This document shows positions 8,332-15,613 of a stretch of 64,000 nucleotides of DNA, piece by piece (the stretch's first letter is position 1; the number at the start of each line of letters is the position of its first letter). The translations under genes and the position numbers were made by a program. Below the pieces are notes generated by a model. That model saw only the letters and a list, made by a program, of their open reading frames with translations. It was not told the DNA's origin and ran no database searches. Source of the DNA: Opitutus sp. ER46 (GTDB lineage Bacteria > Verrucomicrobiota > Verrucomicrobiia > Opitutales > Opitutaceae); NCBI RefSeq assembly GCF_003054705.1, contig NZ_QAYX01000017.1, positions 186,001 through 250,000 on the forward strand. The letters run 5' to 3'.

Positions 8332-10641
8332 ATGCCCACGCCCACGTCGCCTGAGCCTGAGTCACTGTTGCTACCCGCCCGCCACCCGTCATCGCGCCGC
8401 CGTTCCTGGATCCTCGCCGTCGCCGCTATGATAGTTCTGGCACCGCTCGCCTTGTGGCTGGGCGACGTGCCCAACCGGTACCGCGTGTCCGAGTTGTCCA
8501 AGTCCGCGCAGATCGCGCTGCTTTCATCCGACTTCCCAGCCGCCTTGCGGGCCTACCGGGCCGCGCTCGTGCTGCGACCCGGGGAACGGGAGATGCAACG
8601 CCAGTATCAGGACACGCAGGAGCGTTGGGTCCAGACGCTGGAACGGCGCCTGGAGGGACGGTCTCCGGAACAGGCGTATGCAGAAGTCCGTGACGTTCCT
8701 CCGCGTCTCGAACTGCTGCTGACCGAGCCACAACTCGGCCGGCTGCGGCAGCGGGTCGAGGGAGTCGCCACCACGATGCGCGAACAGCTGGACGCGGTCC
8801 GCGCGGCGGCGCGCGCGCTGGCCGCCGGGGGCAATTTTGAGGGCGCGCATGCGGCGTTGCAGCCGCTCGCGGCGTACCCGGCGCTGGTGCCGAGGCTGGC
8901 CGACGATCGGCGCGCGATCGAAGTCCTGCAGGTGGAAACCGCGATGGCGAAGGCCCGCGAACTGGCGGCGGATGGCCAACCTGGCGCGGCGCGGGAAATC
9001 CTGGAACCCGTGGCGGGTTTGGCGGGCGGCGTATCCGAATTTGCCGAACAACTGGCCGCGGCGCGTGCGGCCGAACTGGAACAGCTTGTGACCGCAGCCC
9101 GGTCCGCGGCCGCCGACGAAGCACCTGGTTTCGAAGAGGCGTGGCAGGCACTCGCGGTTGCAGAGAAACGTGGGCTGGCCCGGGAACAGGTGGAGGCGAC
9201 GGCACGATTCATTTCGGAACGCGCCCTGCGGCATGAGGGGGTGGCCTTGGTAAAGGCGGTCGTGGGCAACTGGCCCGAGGAGGTTCGCGCTGCGCTCGAA
9301 GGGCTGCAGCGCAACGCGCGGATCTCCGCAACGGAGGCGGATCGCGTGCAGTTGTCGGCGACGACGCTCGAGTTTGAGCCATTCCGGACCTTGCTGCATC
9401 GGCTGCAACTTGACCGGGTGGACGACGCCTTGGGCTATCGGATGGACGCTCACCTGATTTTTGCGGTGCTCGACCGGTTCAAGGATCGGTCGGCGGCTGA
9501 GGCGTACCTGGCAGAGATCTTTCGTGGCTGGGCGAAGGCGCACGCCGGCGCGGGACACCCCGCTGTCGCCCAGTTGCTGGATCGCCGTGCGATCAAACTC
9601 GGTGCGCCTGAGGACGCTGCCTGGAGCCGGGCGCAGGCGGAAAGCATCCGGGCCCAGAGCGAGGTGACGATTGCGGTGCGCAGCCGCAGCCCAATCCCGG
9701 CGAGTATTTCGGCTGCTGAAATTGCCCGTGCCGCGCACGAGGCGCTGCGGGGAAGGGAGCGTGCCGGGGCCAGCGGCACGTGGCCCCGAGTGGTGCTGAG
9801 CGACCATGGCACCGAGACGGCGGGTGACGCGGCCCGCCGGATCACGGCCGAGACTGTGGTCGAGGTGACGACGAGTGACACCCCGCTGCGGGTAAGCCGC
9901 TCGGTGCGCTATCAGAGCGGCACGCGTGAGGTGAGGAATCCCGACTGGGATAATCTGATTGCGCAACGCGATGAGTATCACGCGCGGTTTCGCAGCTTGG
10001 AGCGGGAGGTGGCCGCCGCCAAGCGACGTTCTGCGGATGCGCAGAACAATCCGAACCTCACGCCGAACCAACGGGTGGGGGAAGTCGTCGAGGCGGAAGC
10101 ACTCGCGCTGGCCAAGACGATCCAAATGAACAACGCCCGCTCCGAGGGCATGGCCATCGAGGGGCAAATGCGGAACACGCCGTTGAACGTCACTGAGCCG
10201 GTGTACGCAGATGAGCCGTACACGGAGATCACGCGCCAGCGCCGGTTCATCGCGCATTGCACGTTCACTTTCTGGTCGGGTGGAGAGGAGATCGGTACGC
10301 CCTGGACGGTGTCCGCGGAGACCACGCGCAAGACGTTCGAAGTGGTGGGGAACGCCTCCCGGGGTGTGCCGGTGCGCTCGGAGACGGCGATCGACCAGGC
10401 CAAGCTCGGGACGGAACTGACGAGCGCACTCGTCGCCAAGATCGCGCGCCTTGGCACCTTGCCCAATCTGCAGAACCTGACCTGGGCCCACGCGTTGCGG
10501 CGCGGCGCGGAGGCGGCGGATCCCTTCGGCGTGGCCGAACAGCTGCTGCGGGTCGCCTCCCGTTGGGAGGAGCAAGGCGTCCGGTTTTCGCGGCAGCCGG
10601 ACGCCGAGCGCGCGCTCGATGCGATTCTGTTCCCACAGTAG
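8332..10641 (+). CDS. Large membrane-anchored helical protein of unknown function
   Basis: A 769-residue protein with a short basic N-terminus, one transmembrane helix (about residues 26-43: WILAVAAMIVLAPLALWL) and a long extracytoplasmic part. Residues 50-330 are helical and Ala/Leu/Arg-rich, and read like TPR-like repeats (DFPAALRAYRAALVLRPGEREM). Residues 420-750 contain mixed strands and a likely coiled coil (YHARFRSLEREVAAAKRR). I recognise no enzymatic motif. ATG 8332 is chosen over an upstream frame start at 8284 because it gives a compact N-terminal tail before the anchor. It lies alone between tRNA-Leu and the sigma-54 regulator. Confidence 0.8.
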   Translation: MPTPTSPEPESLLLPARHPSSRRRSWILAVAAMIVLAPLALWLGDVPNRYRVSELSKSAQIALLSSDFPAALRAYRAALVLRPGEREMQRQYQDTQERWVQTLERRLEGRSPEQAYAEVRDVPPRLELLLTEPQLGRLRQRVEGVATTMREQLDAVRAAARALAAGGNFEGAHAALQPLAAYPALVPRLADDRRAIEVLQVETAMAKARELAADGQPGAAREILEPVAGLAGGVSEFAEQLAAARAAELEQLVTAARSAAADEAPGFEEAWQALAVAEKRGLAREQVEATARFISERALRHEGVALVKAVVGNWPEEVRAALEGLQRNARISATEADRVQLSATTLEFEPFRTLLHRLQLDRVDDALGYRMDAHLIFAVLDRFKDRSAAEAYLAEIFRGWAKAHAGAGHPAVAQLLDRRAIKLGAPEDAAWSRAQAESIRAQSEVTIAVRSRSPIPASISAAEIARAAHEALRGRERAGASGTWPRVVLSDHGTETAGDAARRITAETVVEVTTSDTPLRVSRSVRYQSGTREVRNPDWDNLIAQRDEYHARFRSLEREVAAAKRRSADAQNNPNLTPNQRVGEVVEAEALALAKTIQMNNARSEGMAIEGQMRNTPLNVTEPVYADEPYTEITRQRRFIAHCTFTFWSGGEEIGTPWTVSAETTRKTFEVVGNASRGVPVRSETAIDQAKLGTELTSALVAKIARLGTLPNLQNLTWAHALRRGAEAADPFGVAEQLLRVASRWEEQGVRFSRQPDAERALDAILFPQ

Positions 10642-10747
10642 GTGGAGTGTCGCCGCGCCAAGGCGCGTCTGCTCGCCGGAGCCGATGCGTCGGAGGCGAT
10701 CGCGGTTCCAGCTGCAACTTGGGTAATTACAGCTGCACCCCTCCTCC

Positions 10748-10779
10748 CACGGGCTCCGGCGTTGTGGCCCGGAGCCGTG
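10748..10779. repeat. GC-rich hairpin in the spacer before the sigma-54 regulator
   Basis: CACGG/CCGTG plus CTCCGG/CCGGAG form an 11-bp stem with a one-base bulge. There is no T-run, so it may be a leader structure or part of the end of the preceding transcript. Confidence 0.4.
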
Positions 10780-10912
10780 CAACTACCGCATCTCGACGTT
10801 GCTCTGAATCGACGCGGTTTGGCGGCGGAGCGCCGGCATGCCTCAGCGTTTGACTGGGCCGGGGCGTTACCTTCTTCTGCCGGTTCCAGTTTCCAAGTCA
10901 TCGTTCAACGGC

Positions 10913-12301
10913 ATGCCCACCTCACCCCTTGCTGGTCTCAATGTGCTTCTCCTCGAGGACGAGCTGCTGCTGCGCAAACGGCTGGCGGGCTTCCTGGAGA
11001 AGGAGGGTGCTGACGTCACGGCGCTTGGTTCGGTCGCCGATGCGCGCCGCGCGGTGCAGGGGCTTTCGTTCGAGGCGGCGCTGCTGGACGTGAACCTGCC
11101 GGATGGCCGGGGCACAGACCTGTTGCGGGAGAAGCTCTTCCCGGCCACGACGACGGTGATCGTGATGACCGCGGAGGGTGGGGTGGCGGGCGCGGTGGAG
11201 GCAATCCGCGCGGGAGCGTCGGATTACCTGGTCAAGCCCTTCGATCCGCAGGAGCTGCCGGTCCGGTTTGCCCAAGCGCGACGCGCGCGGCAGGCAAAAC
11301 GCGTCGACGAGTTTCGGCGGGGGCAGGAAGCGGAGCTGGTATTTGGCGAGAGCCTGGCCGGCGTGCGCGAACAACTGCTGAAGATCACCACGGCCGACCG
11401 TCGGCTCGGGCACCACCTGCCGCCGGTGTTGATCGAAGGCGAGACCGGCACCGGCAAGACGGCCATCGCGCGCTGGATCCACCGCAACGGCCCGCGCGCC
11501 GAGGAGGCGCTGATCGAGATCAACTGCTCGGCAATGCCGGAGGCGCTGGCCGAATCCGAGCTCTTTGGCCACGAGCGAGGCGCCTTCACCGATGCCAAGG
11601 CGGCGCGCATCGGCCTGATGGAAGCGGCGGACGGTGGATCGCTCTTTCTAGACGAGCTGCCCTCGTTGGCGCAGTCGATGCAGGCGAAGCTGTTGACGGC
11701 GCTCGAGGACCATTCAATCCGACGCGTCGGCTCGACCCGGAGCATCAGCGTCGATGCGCGCATCATTGCCGCGACGAATTCGGACCTGAATTCCCTGGTG
11801 GCGAGCGGACGTTTTCGCGAAGACCTCCTGCATCGGCTGGACCTCTTCCGCGTGCGCCTGCCGCCGCTCCGCGAACGTGGGAACGATATCCTCATCCTGG
11901 CGGAGGAACTCCTGGCGCGGGTCTGCCGCCGGTATGGCATGCCGGTGCCCGAAATCCCGACGAACGGCCGCCGCCGCCTGCTGGCACACAATTGGCCGGG
12001 CAACGTGCGCGAGCTGGCGCATGAAATTGAGCGCGCGGTGGTGTTTGGCGGCGAGGAGGGGCTTGCCTTCCGGCACCTCGGAGGCGACGCCAGCGATCTC
12101 TCGGGTGCGGGCTGGCTGCGCCCGGGCTTCAACTTCCCGGAGTCTGGATTCTCGCTGGAGCAGGCGATCGACGAGTTGGTGGCGAAGGCCGTTCAGCAGG
12201 CCGATGGCAACGTCTCCGCGGCGGCGCGTCTCCTTGGGGTGTCGCGAGATGTGGTGCGGTATCGGATGAAGACCAAGGAGAGTGCCGAAAGTGGGAAATA
12301 A
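10913..12301 (+). CDS. Sigma-54-dependent response regulator (NtrC family)
   Basis: A 462-residue activator with three domains. The receiver (about 8-122) has acidic residues at LLED, phospho-acceptor Asp59 (DVNLPDG) and Lys108 (LVKPFD). The AAA+ domain has Walker A GETGTGKT, Walker B LFLDELP and arginine-finger region HRLDLFRVRLPPLRERGNDI. A Fis-type helix-turn-helix (ADGNVSAAARLLGVSRDVVRYRM) ends the protein. The sigma-54 contact loop reads GAFTDA rather than the usual GAFTGA. It would activate transcription from -24/-12 promoters, and such a promoter lies about 110 bp downstream of its stop. The histidine kinase at 14180 is the obvious partner. ATG 10913 starts exactly at the receiver. Confidence 0.94.
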   Translation: MPTSPLAGLNVLLLEDELLLRKRLAGFLEKEGADVTALGSVADARRAVQGLSFEAALLDVNLPDGRGTDLLREKLFPATTTVIVMTAEGGVAGAVEAIRAGASDYLVKPFDPQELPVRFAQARRARQAKRVDEFRRGQEAELVFGESLAGVREQLLKITTADRRLGHHLPPVLIEGETGTGKTAIARWIHRNGPRAEEALIEINCSAMPEALAESELFGHERGAFTDAKAARIGLMEAADGGSLFLDELPSLAQSMQAKLLTALEDHSIRRVGSTRSISVDARIIAATNSDLNSLVASGRFREDLLHRLDLFRVRLPPLRERGNDILILAEELLARVCRRYGMPVPEIPTNGRRRLLAHNWPGNVRELAHEIERAVVFGGEEGLAFRHLGGDASDLSGAGWLRPGFNFPESGFSLEQAIDELVAKAVQQADGNVSAAARLLGVSRDVVRYRMKTKESAESGK

Positions 12302-12413
12302 CCCAGATCCCGCCGGACGAATGGGGAATTTTCCTCGTTTTTACCTGGGGCAGCTTGATTGCGTGAAGCTATTAGTAATTCGAGAATAGATATTTAGCTC
12401 TCTTGGCCCTTCT

Positions 12414-12429
12414 TGGCATGCTGGGTGCA
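12414..12429 (+). promoter_or_regulatory. Sigma-54 (-24/-12) promoter
   Basis: The sequence TGGCATGCTGGGTGCA matches the consensus TGGCAC-N5-TTGCW with the invariant GG and GC at correct spacing and two deviations (C6 to T, T12 to G). It lies 25 bp upstream of the small secreted-protein gene and just downstream of a sigma-54 activator gene. An AT-rich stretch at 12367-12400 upstream could bind the activator or a bending protein. Confidence 0.75.
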
Positions 12430-12453
12430 AAGATTAGCACGCTTCAAAACACC

Positions 12454-12807
12454 ATGATCCTGATGCGGAAAACCCTTCTCCTGATCGCGCTTCTGGCGGC
12501 GACGGGGATGGTGCGCGCCGCGAACCCGGAGGCTCCGGTGATCAACAAGTCGGAGATGGTGACGCCCGGTAAGCCGGCCGACCTGCAGAAGCTCATGAAG
12601 GAGTTCAGTGCGCGCCGGGATGCGATTCTGGCGGACCGCGAGGCGTTCATGAACCAGCTGAAGACCGCGACGGTTGAGCAGCGCAAAGAGATTCTCGCCA
12701 AGATGCAGGCGCAGCAGAAGGAGCTCGTCGAAGCCCAGCGCGCCATCGGTCGGCAGATCCGCGATGAGATGCGGAAACTCAAGCTCGCGTCGCCCGCCGG
12801 CCGTTGA
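12454..12807 (+). CDS. Small secreted helical protein under a sigma-54 promoter
   Basis: A 117-residue protein (114 if ATG 12463 is used) with a cleavable signal peptide (KTLLLIALLAATGMVRA, cleavage near ANPEAP). The mature part is helical, Lys/Glu/Gln-rich and probably coiled-coil (LQKLMKEFSARRDAILADREAFMNQLKTA...). I recognise no family. It is the first gene after the sigma-54 promoter and is followed by a strong terminator, so it probably has its own highly induced monocistronic message. Periplasmic location and abundance are inferences. Confidence 0.8.
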   Translation: MILMRKTLLLIALLAATGMVRAANPEAPVINKSEMVTPGKPADLQKLMKEFSARRDAILADREAFMNQLKTATVEQRKEILAKMQAQQKELVEAQRAIGRQIRDEMRKLKLASPAGR

Positions 12808-12840
12808 TCCCTTTTTTCAGCGTTACCAACACTAGTCAGA

Positions 12841-12875
12841 AGGCAGTCGCTCCCCGGAGCGGCTGCCTTTTTTTC
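12841..12875 (+). terminator. Strong Rho-independent terminator
   Basis: AGGCAGTCGCTCC pairs with GGAGCGGCTGCCT (13 bp, one G-T pair) followed by seven Ts. It ends the small secreted-protein transcript. Confidence 0.92.
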
Positions 12876-12949
12876 GCGTTGTTACAGGCGGGTGCTTTCG
12901 CCTGACTTGTCGACCGTTGTCTGACGGGGACAACCTGAACCTCCTAGCT

Positions 12950-14164
12950 GTGAACCGCCTTTCTTGTCTCATTACTCTGCTCGCCATCGGCTTCGGTGTC
13001 GTTGGCTCGGGCGCGTATGCGGAGGAGACCAAGCTGCCGGCGGCTCAGAACCAGGCCGAGTTGGAACGCGATCTCGCCGAGTTTCAGGCCCTGCTGGAGG
13101 CCGCGCAGCCGAAGTGGACGGCCTCGGCGTCGGTGTTCCTCGCCGCGGGGGTTAACGACAACCTGCTGCTCAGCCCCGACCCGAAAGCCAGCCCGCAGGA
13201 TCCGGAGCGGAGTTCCTTCGTGCGAGGCGGCGTGGAAGCACTGCTCTGGCGCGTGCCCAAGGGGAAGATTGACTACTTCGGGTTTCTGAACGCCGAGCGC
13301 ACCCGCTACTTCTCCGGCGATTCCGTCGACCATGATGCGCAGGCCTTTGCGGGACTCGAGTGGCGGTATCGCGAGCCCGACCGGCTCAGCCTGCTCGTCG
13401 ACCTCCAGGGCTACTATCTCGACGAGGTCTTCGACATCTCCGACACCTACGTGCGACGCCAAGTCGCCGAGCTGCAGCTCACCGGGGCAAAGTTCGGGCC
13501 GACGTTGCGCTGGTGGGTGCGGCCCTGGTTCTGGGTCGAGGGCACGGCGACCGGCTCGCGCCAGACATTCGACGATGGCGTGAACAACGCCACGCTCCGC
13601 GATTCCGCGGCGGCGGCGGCGTGGGTGCCGACGGACCGGGTGGAGCTGCGGCTCACGAAGGCGGAGCGCCGGCGCGATTATGACCAGCGCACCCTGTTCG
13701 ACAGCGACGGCGCGCCGGATCCGCAGGGGCGGCTGATCGTGATTCATGAGCGCTCCTGGGAAGGGCAACTGCAGCTCACGCTCGGCCACAGCCGGCATTG
13801 GAAAACCACGAGCGCGGCCGGCGAACTGCGCTACCGCGACAACGGCTCCGGCTTCCTCGACTATTTCCAGCAACGCGTTCGCCAGGAGGTGGAGTGGTCC
13901 GCCGGCAACTGGCTGGCCCGCGTGAGCGGAGACGCCAGCCGCAAGGACTACCGGCTGCAGACGGTCGGGGAGGGGTTCCCCCAGTTCCTGCCGCATCTCT
14001 TCAAGGAGGAGCTCGGGGCCACAGTGCGGGTGGAACGCGCGTTGACCAAACACTGGACGCTCTTCGCGGAATATCGGTGGGGACGCACCCGTTCCAACGA
14101 TGAGTACGCAGTTTACGAGATGAACGAAGGCTTGCTTGGGGCCCGCTGGAACTGGGAAAAATGA
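12950..14164 (+). CDS. Outer-membrane beta-barrel protein (porin-like)
   Basis: A 404-residue protein beginning at GTG 12950, which places a signal peptide first (NRLSCLITLLAIGFGVVGSGAYA, cleavage before EETKL). A short helical stretch follows (about residues 30-50). The rest is alternating amphipathic strands rich in Trp, Tyr, Arg and Asp (LRWWVRPWFWVEGTATGSRQ, HWKTTSAAGELRYRDN), typical of outer-membrane barrels. The last strand (MNEGLLGARWNWEK) ends in a lysine after aromatics. The function is unknown. It is followed 15 bp later by the histidine kinase gene, so it may share the regulon of the sigma-54 system. Confidence 0.8.
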   Translation: MNRLSCLITLLAIGFGVVGSGAYAEETKLPAAQNQAELERDLAEFQALLEAAQPKWTASASVFLAAGVNDNLLLSPDPKASPQDPERSSFVRGGVEALLWRVPKGKIDYFGFLNAERTRYFSGDSVDHDAQAFAGLEWRYREPDRLSLLVDLQGYYLDEVFDISDTYVRRQVAELQLTGAKFGPTLRWWVRPWFWVEGTATGSRQTFDDGVNNATLRDSAAAAAWVPTDRVELRLTKAERRRDYDQRTLFDSDGAPDPQGRLIVIHERSWEGQLQLTLGHSRHWKTTSAAGELRYRDNGSGFLDYFQQRVRQEVEWSAGNWLARVSGDASRKDYRLQTVGEGFPQFLPHLFKEELGATVRVERALTKHWTLFAEYRWGRTRSNDEYAVYEMNEGLLGARWNWEK

Positions 14165-14179
14165 CCTCTCGTCGCCCAG

Positions 14180-15589
14180 ATGCCAATTCACCCCACGTCG
14201 CCAGGTCGGGCTGCTCCCGCTGCCGTGCTCGCAGTGACGCTGCTGGTGTTCGCGGGCGTGGTGGCCTACGTGAGCCTCTGGCTGCGGCAAGGATTGCGTG
14301 AGCAGGTCCTGCGGCGCGAGGCGGAGACGCTGACGGAGATCGCGGCCTTCCAACTGGCCACGGAGGCTGAGAGCCTCGCGAAGCTGGGCCTGCCGGAAGC
14401 CCCGGGTGAACTGCTCAACGCGGTGCTGAAAACGTCGAAACTGCGCGGGGTGTTCGCCGTGCGGGTGCTGGACGCCGATCAGAATTTCGCGGGCGCGCTG
14501 CCGCTGCCCTGGACCGAAACGCCGCCGGCGGCGAAAGACTGGGCCCAGTTGGCGCAAGGCGTGCCGGTCGCCCGGCTGCACGCGCGGGAGTCTGCCGCCG
14601 AGGTGATCGGGCTCGCGCCGCCGACGACGGCCGGGCGCGCCGCCGAGCCCCTCGTGGAAACCTGGTTGCCGTTGCGGGCCACGGACAAGGCGCCACTGGC
14701 CGGCGTCGCGCAGATGTGGACGGATGGTCATGCCGTCGCGATGGAGTTTGCGGCGATCGATCGGCGCGTGTTGCTGCAGGCACTCCTGGCCTGGACCGCC
14801 GGCGCGGCCATCATCTCCGTGCTGCTGACGTGGGCTTTCCGGCGTCTGGCTCAGGCGAACCGCATGCTCCAGGCGCGCAGCGAGGATCTGTTACGGGCGA
14901 ACCGCGAACTGACGCTGGCGGCCAAGACCTCCGCGCTCGGCGCCGTCGCCGCGCACCTCGTGCACGAACTCAAGAACCCGGTTGCCGGCCTGGAAGAGTA
15001 TGTCGCGAGCCAGTCGGAACAGGGCGCGCGCGGCGACGGTGGGGGCGAACTTGCCGCAGCCTCGGAACTCACGCGCCGGTTGCGGACGATGATCAACGAT
15101 GTGGTCGGCGTGATGCGCGACGAACAGCAGGACGCCGGCTTCGAGCTGACCGCGGCCGAGGTGCTGGAGCTCGTCTTTGCCAAGGCGCGACCGCTGGCCG
15201 AGGCGCGCGGTGTGCAATTGGAGACGGCGGTTGCCGGTGATGCCGCAACGCTGCCGGCGCGGCGATCGAACCTGACCCGGCTCGTGCTGCAGAACCTGCT
15301 TCAGAACGCGATCGAGGCGACGCCGCGTGGACGCAAGGTGCGGCTGAGCGCCGAGTCCGCGGGCGGCACGATGAGCTTTGCCGTCGCCGACGAAGGCCCG
15401 GGCTTGCCCGCGGCCGTCCAGGCGAGGCTGTTTCAACCATGCCCGAGCGGCAAACCCGGGGGCAGCGGCCTCGGGCTCGCTCTGAGCCAGCAACTTGCCC
15501 GCCAGGCCGATGGCCGGATCGTCCTCGAGCGCACCGGGGCGACCGGCACCTGCTTCCAGCTCGTGCTGGACGCGAGGGTGGAAACCTAG
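14180..15589 (+). CDS. Membrane sensor histidine kinase
   Basis: A 469-residue kinase. Two transmembrane helices (about 13-35 and 198-218) enclose a ~160-residue periplasmic sensor region of no recognised fold. A short coiled linker leads to the H-box with His262 (LVHELKNPVAG), an N-box (QNLLQNAIEA), a G1 box (VADEGPGLP) and a G2 box (GGSGLGLALSQQLARQ). The HExKN H-box is of the NtrB/ZraS kind that pairs with sigma-54 response regulators, fitting the regulator at 10913. Having the barrel and secreted-protein genes between kinase and regulator suggests an envelope response circuit. Confidence 0.92.
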   Translation: MPIHPTSPGRAAPAAVLAVTLLVFAGVVAYVSLWLRQGLREQVLRREAETLTEIAAFQLATEAESLAKLGLPEAPGELLNAVLKTSKLRGVFAVRVLDADQNFAGALPLPWTETPPAAKDWAQLAQGVPVARLHARESAAEVIGLAPPTTAGRAAEPLVETWLPLRATDKAPLAGVAQMWTDGHAVAMEFAAIDRRVLLQALLAWTAGAAIISVLLTWAFRRLAQANRMLQARSEDLLRANRELTLAAKTSALGAVAAHLVHELKNPVAGLEEYVASQSEQGARGDGGGELAAASELTRRLRTMINDVVGVMRDEQQDAGFELTAAEVLELVFAKARPLAEARGVQLETAVAGDAATLPARRSNLTRLVLQNLLQNAIEATPRGRKVRLSAESAGGTMSFAVADEGPGLPAAVQARLFQPCPSGKPGGSGLGLALSQQLARQADGRIVLERTGATGTCFQLVLDARVET

Positions 15590-15613
15590 CAGCAGTTCTG
15601 CAGTCACCACTGC

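Noticed and set aside
8524-10782. 752-codon minus-strand frame opposite the membrane-anchored protein
   Set aside because: It is Arg-rich translation of GC-biased antisense. The plus strand has a sensible membrane anchor and amino-acid composition, so that strand was chosen.
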